From Clostridium sp. (lineage in GTDB: Bacteria > Bacillota > Clostridia > Acetivibrionales > Acetivibrionaceae), in NCBI GenBank assembly GCA_012841175.1, contig DUVG01000089.1, positions 1 to 13,316 on the forward strand: a DNA stretch of 13,316 bases, read 5' to 3'. Each line of letters starts with the position of its first letter. Position 1 is the first letter of the stretch. Below the pieces are notes generated by a model. That model had not been told where the DNA came from. It was given only the letters and a program-made list of their open reading frames with translations, and ran no database searches. The position numbers and the translations under genes were made by a program. Shown here one piece after another: positions 6,251 to 12,910 of the stretch.

Positions 6251-6761
6251 GCTTTTGGGATGTTTCATTGTATTTATTTCAAGCAGCTTATTAGGCTATA
6301 TACACTCAAAAAAATGCTCTAAAAGGCCTAGTGAACTAAGAGTTTTACAGGGGATGCTTCAAATATTTGAAAATGAAATTAGTTTTTTGTCAAATAAGCT
6401 TACAGATGCCTTTTATAAAATATATAACCAAAATGAAAGTCCTGTTTCAAACTTTTTTAAATCCACTGCAGAAATTTTGCAAAAAAATCCTGAAATTAGT
6501 GCCTCTGAGGCTTGGAAAGATGCAGTTAAATTAAATATAGACGCTACTTCCTTTGATAAAGAAGATGAAAAAGTGATAATTTCCTTTGGCAAAATGCTTG
6601 GAAGCTCCGATTTAGAAGGACAGATAAAAAATATTAGATTAACTTTAAATCAGTTAAAATTACAAGAACAAAAGGCAGAAGAATTTAGAAAAAAAAATGA
6701 GGCAATGTACAGGAACTTAGGGATACTAGGGGGATTGGCAATAATAATTATACTCTTTTAA
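6240..6761 (+). CDS. spoIIIAB: Stage III sporulation protein AB
   Basis: SpoIIIAB is a membrane protein of the mother-cell channel, related to the type II secretion component GspF. The 173-residue protein has an N-terminal membrane segment (about 3-20), a helical cytoplasmic middle region beginning KKCSKRPSELRVLQGMLQIFENEI, and a C-terminal membrane anchor (NLGILGGLAIIIILF). This matches the family layout and its usual length of about 171. The ATG at 6240 is chosen because AGGAGGGAG (6227-6235) precedes it; the frame extends back to 6198, but the upstream ATG has no such site and adds 14 unconserved residues. The gene overlaps the end of spoIIIAA by 11 bases in another frame, consistent with translational coupling. 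An 86-base gap separates it from spoIIIAC. Confidence 0.95.
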   Translation: MAVKLLGCFIVFISSSLLGYIHSKKCSKRPSELRVLQGMLQIFENEISFLSNKLTDAFYKIYNQNESPVSNFFKSTAEILQKNPEISASEAWKDAVKLNIDATSFDKEDEKVIISFGKMLGSSDLEGQIKNIRLTLNQLKLQEQKAEEFRKKNEAMYRNLGILGGLAIIIILF

Positions 6762-6847
6762 GTTATTTTAGAATATTTTTATAGCTAAGATGAATATACT
6801 TGTACAAATAGTTAGTTTATAAAATACATAAGGAGAAAGAACAATAT

Positions 6848-7042
6848 ATGGATATAGATTTAATTTTTAGAATAGCTGCAATAGGAATTTTAGTTTCTGT
6901 TTTAAATGCAGTATTAAATAAATCAGGTCGTGAAGAACAAGCTATGATGACCACTTTAGCAGGGCTTATAGTGGTACTTATGATGATTGTTAAGGAAATT
7001 GCAAATTTATTTGAAACTGTAAAAACTATATTTCAGTTTTAA
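6848..7042 (+). CDS. spoIIIAC: Stage III sporulation protein AC
   Basis: SpoIIIAC is a small membrane component of the SpoIIIA channel. The 64-residue protein is full length for the family. It has two hydrophobic segments (about 5-22 and 32-52) around the polar turn LNKSGREEQ, a conserved family block. AGGAGA (6831-6836) lies 11 bases before the ATG, slightly long spacing. It is followed by spoIIIAD after 16 bases. SpoIIIAC and SpoIIIAD are homologous, and here both share the pattern of a hydrophobic pair with a short conserved cytoplasmic turn. Confidence 0.95.
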   Translation: MDIDLIFRIAAIGILVSVLNAVLNKSGREEQAMMTTLAGLIVVLMMIVKEIANLFETVKTIFQF

Positions 7043-7058
7043 AAGGAAAAGAGTTAAA

Positions 7059-7445
7059 ATGGAAATATTTCAAATAGTAATATTAGCTGTGATATCAACC
7101 CTAATAATCATCGTATTGAAGGTTCAAAGACCTGAAACTGCACTTATGATAAGTATTGTTACAGGAGTAATTATATTTTTTGTGGTTTTAGGAAAAACAT
7201 CTGCAGTAATTGAGCTTCTTAAAACTTATGCAGATAAGGCAAAAATAGATATGGTGTATTTTTCTACACTGCTAAAAATAATTGGAATTGCATATATTGC
7301 AGAATTTGGATCAGAAATTTGCAAGGATGCTGGTGAAAGTGCCATTGCATCAAAAGTTGAGCTTGCAGGAAAGGTTATTATTATAGTTTTAGCTGTACCA
7401 ATAGTCACATCTTTGTTAGATTTGCTAATAAACATTATGCCCTGA
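7059..7445 (+). CDS. spoIIIAD: Stage III sporulation protein AD
   Basis: SpoIIIAD is a polytopic membrane protein of the SpoIIIA channel. The 128-residue protein has hydrophobic segments at about 3-20, 28-48 and 100-125. It carries the family block YFSTLLKIIGIAYIAEFGSE (about 67-86) followed by ICKDAGESAIASKVELAGK. The N-terminal half resembles the small SpoIIIAC. AAGGAAAAG in the gap after spoIIIAC is its ribosome binding site, and the genes are 16 bases apart. It ends 57 bases before spoIIIAE. Confidence 0.95.
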   Translation: MEIFQIVILAVISTLIIIVLKVQRPETALMISIVTGVIIFFVVLGKTSAVIELLKTYADKAKIDMVYFSTLLKIIGIAYIAEFGSEICKDAGESAIASKVELAGKVIIIVLAVPIVTSLLDLLINIMP

Positions 7446-7502
7446 GTGGGAAAACACATATTTTAATACAAAAATTTAAAAATAACAAAGTAATGGGGAA
7501 AA

Positions 7503-8708
7503 ATGCATATGAAAAACAAAAGATATTTAAAGATACTAAAAAAAATACTTTGTATTAGTATTGGCATATGCTGTATAAATTTCTGCCATATAAAAGCAGA
7601 AGAAGAGGAAGTTGAAAAAAGAATAATTGAAAACCAGACTAAATCAGAAGAAATAACTAAGATTAAAGAAAACCTCAAACAGTATGCAGATGAAAATATT
7701 GATGAAATTATACCTGGATATGACCCGGAAAGTATAATTTCTGATGTGGCAAAGGGAAATTTTAAATTTAATTTCATGGGGATTATAAATGGCATATTAA
7801 AGTTTCTTTTTAAAGAAATATATTTAAATATATACATACTGGCAAGATTAATTATTTTGGTGGTTTTGTGTGCAATATTAAAAAATTTGCAGGCTTCTTT
7901 TTTAAGTAAAGGCACAGGGGAACTGGCTTTTTATACATGCTATATAGTTTTAATATCAATACTTTTGGTAAGTTTTAAAACAACTGTACAGGTAGGTATA
8001 GAAATAATAAATGCAATGGTAAACTTTATGCATTTATCCTTGCCTGTTTTAATTACATTACTTGTAGCTTCTGGCAATGTTACCACAGGGGCAGGAATGC
8101 AGCCAATGCTTATGTTGATAGTACAAGTTTTTGCAGCTTTTATAAAAAGTATTTTAATTCCAATTGTAATATTATCTACTATCGTATCTGTAATTGACAA
8201 TATATCAGAAAAAATACAAATTTCAAGGCTAGCTGGTTTTTTAAAAAATTTAATTGGATGGTCATTAGGACTTATATTGACTATTTTTATTGCAATAGTG
8301 ACTCTTCAAGGAACAATTGGAGCAGTGGTAGATGGGGTTACAAGCAAAACTGCAAAATTTGCAATAGGTATTTTTATTCCGGTAGCAGGAAAGTATTTAG
8401 CAGATGCAGCAGATGCAGTTATAGGATGCACATTGCTTATAAAAAATGCAGTTGGAGTATCTATGGTTATAGGCATTGGGGTTATATGTATTTTGCCAAT
8501 ATTAAAAATTCTTGCAGTTATAACTTTGTACAAGCTGACGGTGATTTTATTAGAACCAGTGGCTGATGGGAGAATTATAAAGAGCATAAACGCCATCTCG
8601 GATTCAATGTCTGTGATTTTAGGCATTATGGCATCAGTTGCATTTATGTTTTTAATTACAATAACAGCACTTGTTGCAGCAGCAAATGTAAGTGCAATGA
8701 TAAGATAA
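7503..8708 (+). CDS. spoIIIAE: Stage III sporulation protein AE
   Basis: SpoIIIAE is the largest polytopic membrane protein of the SpoIIIA channel, with a permease-like arrangement. The 401-residue protein begins with a basic segment and a hydrophobic stretch (about 14-30) ending near IKAEEEE, which looks like a signal peptide. A charged extracytoplasmic region (about 30-95) follows, including the family-like block YADENIDEIIPGYDPESIISDV. Several membrane segments then run from about 100 to the end. Two ATGs compete: 7503 is only four bases after GGGG (7495-7498), while 7509 is ten bases after it and removes two residues. Either could be used, and the longer one is given. It is followed by spoIIIAF after 24 bases. 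Confidence 0.95.
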   Translation: MHMKNKRYLKILKKILCISIGICCINFCHIKAEEEEVEKRIIENQTKSEEITKIKENLKQYADENIDEIIPGYDPESIISDVAKGNFKFNFMGIINGILKFLFKEIYLNIYILARLIILVVLCAILKNLQASFLSKGTGELAFYTCYIVLISILLVSFKTTVQVGIEIINAMVNFMHLSLPVLITLLVASGNVTTGAGMQPMLMLIVQVFAAFIKSILIPIVILSTIVSVIDNISEKIQISRLAGFLKNLIGWSLGLILTIFIAIVTLQGTIGAVVDGVTSKTAKFAIGIFIPVAGKYLADAADAVIGCTLLIKNAVGVSMVIGIGVICILPILKILAVITLYKLTVILLEPVADGRIIKSINAISDSMSVILGIMASVAFMFLITITALVAAANVSAMIR

Positions 8709-8732
8709 AATCAAAAGGTGCGGAGGATAAAA

Positions 8733-9368
8733 ATGGTTTTCTTAAAGGAATGGATTTTAAATATTGTTACTTTATCTATTTTTATAATATTAATAGAAAT
8801 ACTTATTCCATCAGGAAAGATTAAAAAAGTGGTAAATTTAGTTACAGGATTTATATTGGTAATTGCACTTATTAATCCTATATTAAGTCTTTTTAAAATG
8901 GATATAGATTTAGAAAACTTTCAAATACAATCTAGTAATTTTATAAGTTCTAAAGAAATATCTATAAATAGCGATGTTTTAAAAGAAAATCAAATAAAAC
9001 TAATGACAGAGGTGTATAGAGAAAAAATTATAGAACAGTTTGTATCTTTAGCAGAAGAAGTTGACAAGGTAAAAGATGTTGAAGCTGATGTTATTATCAA
9101 TGAAGACTATAATAGTGATAATTTTGGAGAAGTGGAAAGGGTATATTTACACTTAGCTATAGATGAAGAAAAAAACAACAACATTAAGCCTGTTTTGAGT
9201 GTTAAAAAAATAAGAATTGGAAAAAATGCAAATTTACAGGATGAAGAAGCTGCTCACGATAAAAAAGACCCTGAAATTGAAAAACAAATAAAAGAAAAAA
9301 TCCATGAACTTTTTAAAATACAAAAAGAAAATATAATAATTTCTTTTGAAGATAAAGGGAGGTTATAA
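8733..9368 (+). CDS. spoIIIAF: Stage III sporulation protein AF
   Basis: SpoIIIAF is a membrane component of the SpoIIIA channel. The 211-residue protein has two N-terminal membrane segments (about 8-26 and 34-54) around the short turn IPSGKIKKVV, typical of the family. A polar region of about 155 residues follows, rich in charged residues. Its end (EIEKQIKEKIHELFKIQKENIIISF) resembles the C-terminus of other SpoIIIAF proteins. The ATG at 8733 is preferred because CGGAGG (8721-8726) lies six bases before it; the frame continues back to GTG at 8718, but that codon precedes the ribosome binding site. It ends one base before spoIIIAG. Confidence 0.94.
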   Translation: MVFLKEWILNIVTLSIFIILIEILIPSGKIKKVVNLVTGFILVIALINPILSLFKMDIDLENFQIQSSNFISSKEISINSDVLKENQIKLMTEVYREKIIEQFVSLAEEVDKVKDVEADVIINEDYNSDNFGEVERVYLHLAIDEEKNNNIKPVLSVKKIRIGKNANLQDEEAAHDKKDPEIEKQIKEKIHELFKIQKENIIISFEDKGRL

Positions 9369-9369
9369 A

Positions 9370-9981
9370 ATGGATAAAATGCGAAAGATTATCAAAAAGT
9401 TTAAAAACATATTTAATAAAGATAATAAAAAACTTGGCGAAAACCTGGTGATAATGATGATTATTGGAATAATAATTATTATAGCAGGGGGAAGTTTATT
9501 TGGAGACGATAAAAAAAAAGAGCCTGAAATAAAAAATACTGAACCTGAAAAACTGGAAACTTTAGGAGGAGTGGGGAAGTTAGAGGAAAAGACAGAATTA
9601 GAAATAAAGGTGGAGGAAATACTGTCACAAATAAATGGGGCAGGGGTAGTAAAGGTGCTTATAACCTATGAATCAGGTGCTGAAATTGTACCATTTACAA
9701 ATATAAAAAAAAGTGATGAGGCTATTGATGAAAGAGATAGTGCGGGAGGAACTAGAAAGTCCAATCAAACAAGTTATGAAAGCAGTATTGTATATGAGGA
9801 AGAAGGAAGTGGTATAAAAAAACCCATTATAGTTAAAGAAGTGTACCCTAAGGTAAAAGGAGTTGTTGTTGTTGCAGATGGTGGTGGGGATTTGACCATA
9901 AGAGAGAACCTTCTTAGGGCAGTACAAGTTTTGTTAGATGTTCCTGTTCACAAAGTACAGATTTATGAAAGAAAAAAATAA
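9370..9981 (+). CDS. spoIIIAG: Stage III sporulation protein AG
   Basis: SpoIIIAG forms a large oligomeric ring in the space between the mother-cell and forespore membranes. The 203-residue protein has a short basic cytoplasmic start and one membrane segment (about 26-44). A charged linker rich in K, E and P follows (about 46-80), then the ring-building domain (about 85-203). That domain has GAGVVKVLITYESGAEIVPF and the C-terminal block YPKVKGVVVVADGGGDLTIRENLLRAVQVLLDVPVHKVQIYERKK. The segment between contains the insertion (about 120-155) that in Bacillus forms the beta-triangle. The ATG at 9370 is one base after the spoIIIAF stop and is served by GGGAGG (9357-9362); the frame extends back to 9346 without such support. 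An unusually long 165-base gap separates it from spoIIIAH. Confidence 0.96.
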   Translation: MDKMRKIIKKFKNIFNKDNKKLGENLVIMMIIGIIIIIAGGSLFGDDKKKEPEIKNTEPEKLETLGGVGKLEEKTELEIKVEEILSQINGAGVVKVLITYESGAEIVPFTNIKKSDEAIDERDSAGGTRKSNQTSYESSIVYEEEGSGIKKPIIVKEVYPKVKGVVVVADGGGDLTIRENLLRAVQVLLDVPVHKVQIYERKK

Positions 9982-10146
9982 TTTAAGCTATTCCAAAAAA
10001 AAAGATATAAATTGGACGGAAATATAATATATATGATAGTAAAAATCAATGTACAATCCATTTTTGAAGGGAGGGATTTTTCAAATAAAATAGTACAGGG
10101 AAAGGTAATTTTAATATAAAACTAATGCTTTAAAGGGGGATAATTA
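9982..10146 (+). other. 165-base gap between spoIIIAG and spoIIIAH
   Basis: This gap is much longer than others in the operon. It contains an AAAGGGAGGG-like site (GGGAGGG at 10069-10075) with no start codon in range; the following frame meets a stop within six codons. It also has a short TTTGAA/TTCAAA inverted repeat around that site. A weak sigma-E-like pair (ATATATGA 10029-10036, TGTACAAT 10050-10057, 13-base spacer) could be an extra promoter for spoIIIAH. No terminator is evident. Confidence 0.3.
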
Positions 10147-10815
10147 ATGATGGTATTTAAAAGAAAACAAGTGGTTGTATTATCTTTAATCTTAATGATA
10201 ATAGTAGCAGGTGTTTTACAGTATAGCTACAATAAAAGCAGCACATCTGTTAATGAATGGGATGATATTTCAGTTGGCAATTCTTATGAAAATATAGCAA
10301 TTGAAGAAATAGAAAAGGAAGATGTTCGCATTGGAGAAGCTGTATATGTAGATAGAGAATTAATGGATGAGGATATTTATGTAAAAGAAGAAAATGAAGA
10401 TAAAGATAGAGAAAAAGAAGAAGATAAGGGGAGTGAAAAGGCTCTGCAAGCTTCTCAAGAAGCTAATGATTTTTTTGCTCAGGCAAAGATAAACAGAGAA
10501 GTAACCAGAAGTAGAGATCAGGATGTACTAAAAGAAATTTCCCAAGATGTTTCATCAAGTGAAGATCTTAAGAAAAGTGCACAGGAATTAATGATGGAAA
10601 TAATAGGCAATTCAGAAAAAGAAATGAGAATTGAAACGCTAATTAAAGAAAAGGGCTTTAAAGATGTTGTTGTTTTGTTTGGAAGCGATGGCAGTGTTGA
10701 CGTAGTGGTTAAAACTCCAAGTCTTACTTCAGTTCAAGTTGCACAAATAGCAGAGATTACGTCAAGACATGCTGATGTAGATATAAAAGATATTTATGTA
10801 CGACCAAAGTTTTAG
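10147..10815 (+). CDS. spoIIIAH: Stage III sporulation protein AH
   Basis: SpoIIIAH is the mother-cell channel protein that binds forespore SpoIIQ across the intermembrane space. The 222-residue protein has one N-terminal membrane segment (about 7-27). A long acidic low-complexity linker follows, rich in E, K and D (about 45-100, including DKDREKEEDKGSEK). The C-terminal YscJ/FliF-like ring-building domain spans about 105-222, with the closing block VQVAQIAEITSRHADVDIKDIYVRPKF. Two adjacent ATGs (10147, 10150) lie after an AAAGGGGGA site (about 10132-10140). Although spoIIQ is outside the window, the domain implies such a partner, which in many clostridia is carried by a divergent SpoIIQ. It ends the spoIIIA operon; no clear terminator follows. 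Confidence 0.95.
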   Translation: MMVFKRKQVVVLSLILMIIVAGVLQYSYNKSSTSVNEWDDISVGNSYENIAIEEIEKEDVRIGEAVYVDRELMDEDIYVKEENEDKDREKEEDKGSEKALQASQEANDFFAQAKINREVTRSRDQDVLKEISQDVSSSEDLKKSAQELMMEIIGNSEKEMRIETLIKEKGFKDVVVLFGSDGSVDVVVKTPSLTSVQVAQIAEITSRHADVDIKDIYVRPKF

Positions 10816-10868
10816 TATAGCTAAAAAAGGGTATATTTAATTTAATTTATTTATTTATTTCCTTTATG

Positions 10869-10897
10869 TTGATATCACAATTTTGAAATGATATAAT
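10869..10897 (+). promoter_or_regulatory. Sigma-A promoter of asp23
   Basis: TTGATA (10869-10874, five of six) and a perfect TATAAT (10892-10897) are separated by 17 bases, the best plus-strand housekeeping promoter in the window. Transcription would start near 10904, giving a leader of about 145 bases before the start at 11050 that contains the hairpin at 10930-11018. It separates the asp23 gene from the sporulation operon upstream. Confidence 0.7.
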
Positions 10898-10929
10898 TAT
10901 TTAATGATATAAATATTTATGGTTAAGTT

Positions 10930-11018
10930 TCAAGAGTTGTTATAAACATTCCCTTTTTTAAATATCTATAGCTTTTTGGCTGTTGGATACTTGAAAAAGG
11001 GAGTATTTAAACTCTTGA
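10930..11018 (+). promoter_or_regulatory. Long imperfect hairpin in the asp23 leader
   Basis: Successive paired blocks are 10930-10938 with 11010-11018 (9 base pairs), 10943-10946 with 11006-11009 (4), 10948-10961 with 10991-11004 (14, two G-U), and 10963-10966 with 10986-10989 (4). In total this is 31 base pairs, interrupted by one four-base bulge and two single mismatches, with a 19-base apical region that can form a small extra stem. It ends 17 bases before the AAAGGAGG ribosome binding site. No T tract follows on either strand, so it is not a normal terminator. A protein-bound leader, attenuator or mRNA-stabilising element is inference. Confidence 0.6.
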
Positions 11019-11049
11019 TTCCTGTTTGGTACAAAGGAGGTTTTTTAAT

Positions 11050-11466
11050 ATGGGAGAAGCAGAACAAAACAATATACAAAATAAACTAAATGAAGTAGGA
11101 GAAGTGAAAATTTCTGAAGAGGTGGTTGCAATAATTGCTGGCATTGCTGCTATGGATGTTCCTGGAGTTGCAGGCATGAGTGGTGGAATTGCAGGGGGAA
11201 TTGCAGAAATGTTGGGAAGGAAAAATTTATCTAAAGGTGTAAAGGTGGAAGTTGGAGACAAAGAAGCTGCAATTGACCTCTATATTATTGTTGAATATGG
11301 GTGCAGAATACCAGATGTTTCATGGGATATTCAAGAAAGAGTAAAAGAAACTGTTGAAACAATGACAGGACTTAGTGTTGTGGAAGTAAATATTCACATA
11401 CAAGGTGTAAATATAGAAAAGGATTATAAAAAAGATTTAGCAGAAGAAGTTGTAAGGGTAAAATAA
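11050..11466 (+). CDS. Asp23/Gls24 family envelope stress response protein
   Basis: Asp23/Gls24 proteins are abundant envelope-associated proteins, often attached to the membrane through AmaP; their molecular role is unsettled. The 138-residue protein has the family core VGEVKISEEVVAIIAGIAAMDVPGVAGMSGG (about 17-47) and a second part ending IPDVSWDIQERVKETVETMTGLSVVEVNIHIQGV. No membrane segment is present, so it is cytoplasmic. The ATG at 11050 follows GGAGG (11036-11040) by nine bases; the frame runs back to a GTG at 11026, which lies upstream of that site. Its place after spoIIIAH and before nusB matches Bacillus yqhY, which there follows accB and accC; no acetyl-CoA carboxylase genes are present here. 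It has its own promoter and terminator, and amaP follows 154 bases later. Confidence 0.93.
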   Translation: MGEAEQNNIQNKLNEVGEVKISEEVVAIIAGIAAMDVPGVAGMSGGIAGGIAEMLGRKNLSKGVKVEVGDKEAAIDLYIIVEYGCRIPDVSWDIQERVKETVETMTGLSVVEVNIHIQGVNIEKDYKKDLAEEVVRVK

Positions 11467-11520
11467 CTTAATTAATAAATTAATAACAGGTATGTTTAAA
11501 AGATTTATTGGAAAAAATAA

Positions 11521-11551
11521 AATAATAACCCCTGTAGGGTTTATTTTTTTT
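11521..11551 (+). terminator. Intrinsic terminator after asp23
   Basis: ATAACCC and GGGTTTAT pair around a short CTGTA loop, with one bulged T in the right arm. An eight-base T tract follows (11544-11551). It lies 54 bases after the asp23 stop and would make asp23 a single-gene unit separate from amaP. Confidence 0.75.
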
Positions 11552-11562
11552 ACAAAATAAAA

Positions 11563-11568
11563 TATAAT
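11563..11568 (+). promoter_or_regulatory. Tentative -10 element upstream of amaP
   Basis: A perfect TATAAT lies 12 bases beyond the asp23 terminator and 52 bases before the amaP start. The matching -35 at 17 bases is only TTTATT (11540-11545), three of six, and overlaps the terminator. A promoter is expected here because the terminator isolates the next genes, but the signal is weak. Confidence 0.35.
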
Positions 11569-11620
11569 GTAAGTGTGCATTTTAAAACATAAGATAAAAT
11601 AAAGGGGTGGTATTGGGCCT

Positions 11621-12172
11621 ATGAATATTATTTTCAGGACTTTGCTTGCTTTTTATGCTTTTTGTCTTACAGTTATTTCTCTTGTTTTAATGGTTGCTAC
11701 TCTAAATAAAGAAATATTTGTAAACATAACAAGCTTTTTAGAAAGAAATGTTTTAAACAATAAAGCATCGGTTATTCTACTTTTTATTGTAGAACTAGTG
11801 TTTTTTGGTCTAAGCCTTATGTTTTTACTTTCAGGAGTTAGAAGTGAGAGAAATAGAAAGTCCATAAGTAAGTTTAACAAAGTAGGAGAAATAAAAATAT
11901 CACTAAACACCATTGAAAATATTGCCCTTGCAACTTCAAGAAGAAATAATGGTGTAAAAGAATCCAAAGCTTATGTAAAAAGAGTAGGCGGTGAAAATGT
12001 TTCTGTACATATCAAAATAGTTGTAATGCCTGACATTAACATTCCAGCCCTTCTAGAAGACATACAATTTAGAGTTAAAAAGTCTATTGAAGAGACTTCA
12101 GGTGTATTGGTAAATGATGTGAAAGTGTTTGTGGAAAATATATATGCAGGTTATAGGTCAAGAGTTGAATAA
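11621..12172 (+). CDS. amaP: Alkaline shock response membrane anchor protein AmaP
   Basis: AmaP anchors Asp23-type proteins to the membrane in Staphylococcus and relatives. The 183-residue protein has two N-terminal membrane segments (about 5-27 and 49-72). A cytoplasmic region of about 110 residues follows, beginning FNKVGEIKISLNTIENIALA and ending in SIEETSGVLVNDVKVFVENIY, which itself looks like a divergent Asp23 domain. This matches the AmaP layout. GGGGTGG (11604-11610) precedes the ATG by ten bases. The stop codon overlaps the first reading of the following DUF2273 gene by one base (TAATG), so the two are coupled. It sits two steps before nusB, and the Asp23 partner is the gene just upstream. 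Confidence 0.9.
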   Translation: MNIIFRTLLAFYAFCLTVISLVLMVATLNKEIFVNITSFLERNVLNNKASVILLFIVELVFFGLSLMFLLSGVRSERNRKSISKFNKVGEIKISLNTIENIALATSRRNNGVKESKAYVKRVGGENVSVHIKIVVMPDINIPALLEDIQFRVKKSIEETSGVLVNDVKVFVENIYAGYRSRVE

Positions 12173-12186
12173 TGGAGGCATATTCA

Positions 12187-12417
12187 GTGAATAAAGAAAA
12201 GATTTTATTGTTTTATCGCTCACATTTTGGTGAAATAAATGGTGCTCTTGTAGGCTTAATTATTTCAATAGCTATATTGTTAATTGGATTTTTAAAAACC
12301 ATCTTTATTGCAATATGTGTTCTAGCAGGTTATTATATAGGAAAAAAGATTTCTAATGATAAAGATTACATAAAAAATCTTTTAGATCGTATACTGCCGC
12401 CAGGTACATATAGATAA
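12187..12417 (+). CDS. DUF2273 family small membrane protein
   Basis: This small protein of unknown function is commonly encoded beside amaP and asp23 genes. The 76-residue form begins MNKEKILLFYRSHFGEINGALVGLIISIAILLIGF, a typical DUF2273 start. It has two hydrophobic stretches (about 21-37 and 40-55) and ends with a polar tail containing GYYIGKKISNDKDYIKNLLDRILPPGTYR. The start is GTG at 12187, eight bases after GGAGG (12174-12178). The alternative ATG at 12172 overlaps the amaP stop, adds five residues (MEAYS) and has only a weak site before it. Cotranscription with amaP suggests a part in the same membrane-associated complex, which is inference. Confidence 0.85.
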   Translation: MNKEKILLFYRSHFGEINGALVGLIISIAILLIGFLKTIFIAICVLAGYYIGKKISNDKDYIKNLLDRILPPGTYR

Positions 12418-12460
12418 GGATAAATGAAAAGTATAGTTTTTTAGGAGGTACAGACTGATA

Positions 12461-12901
12461 ATGGGAAGAAGAGCATCAAGGGAAATGGCTATGAAGCTTT
12501 TATATCAAATTGAAATTAGAAAAGACTCGATAGAAGAACAAATTGAGACTGCTTTAGCTGAGCATAAATTTAAAAAAGAAAATTTAGAATATATAAACGA
12601 TGTACTATACGGAGTATTAGAAAACAAAGAAGGTATAGACAAAGCAATTGAAAAACATTCAAAAGGATGGAAACTGTCTAGAATATCTAAAGTTGATCTG
12701 TCTATTTTAAGACTTGCAATTTATGAAATTGTTTTTAGAAAAGATATACCTCTTAATGTATCCATAAATGAAGCTGTTGAACTTGCCAAAAATTACAGCG
12801 GAGAAGAAAGTGGTGCATTTATCAATGGGATTCTTGGAAAAATCAAAAAAAATAGTTTTTTGCCTGTTGAGGGCAAAAAAGAACAGGAAAATTTAAATTA
12901 G
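12461..12901 (+). CDS. nusB: Transcription antitermination factor NusB
   Basis: NusB binds boxA RNA with NusE (ribosomal protein S10) and promotes antitermination in rRNA transcription. The 146-residue all-helical protein has the family start MGRRASREMAMKLLYQIEI. It also has the conserved blocks HSKGWKLSRISKVDLSILRLAIYEI (about 66-90) and PLNVSINEAVELAKNYSGEESGAFINGILGKI (about 96-127). AGGAGG (12443-12448) is 12 bases before the ATG, longer than usual; a CTG at 12455 in the same frame sits at six bases, but ATG matches the family start exactly. It follows DUF2273 by 43 bases with no terminator and precedes xseA by nine bases, in one unit with it. Confidence 0.97.
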   Translation: MGRRASREMAMKLLYQIEIRKDSIEEQIETALAEHKFKKENLEYINDVLYGVLENKEGIDKAIEKHSKGWKLSRISKVDLSILRLAIYEIVFRKDIPLNVSINEAVELAKNYSGEESGAFINGILGKIKKNSFLPVEGKKEQENLN

Positions 12902-12910
12902 GTGGAATAT

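Noticed and set aside
8258..8566. 102-codon frame inside spoIIIAE on the plus strand
   Set aside because: It lies wholly within spoIIIAE in another frame and its residues (many C, S, Y, R) look like an out-of-frame reading of membrane-protein codons.
10836..10860. TTTA/TTTAA tandem-like tract after spoIIIAH
   Set aside because: The short AT repeat with a weak TTTTAG/CTAAAA hairpin before it could suggest a terminator, but the stem is all weak pairs apart from one G-C and the tract is interrupted by A; it is not a supportable terminator or a true satellite.
12455..12460. CTG at 12455 as the nusB start
   Set aside because: It has better spacing from AGGAGG, but CTG starts are rare and the ATG six bases later gives the normal NusB N-terminus.
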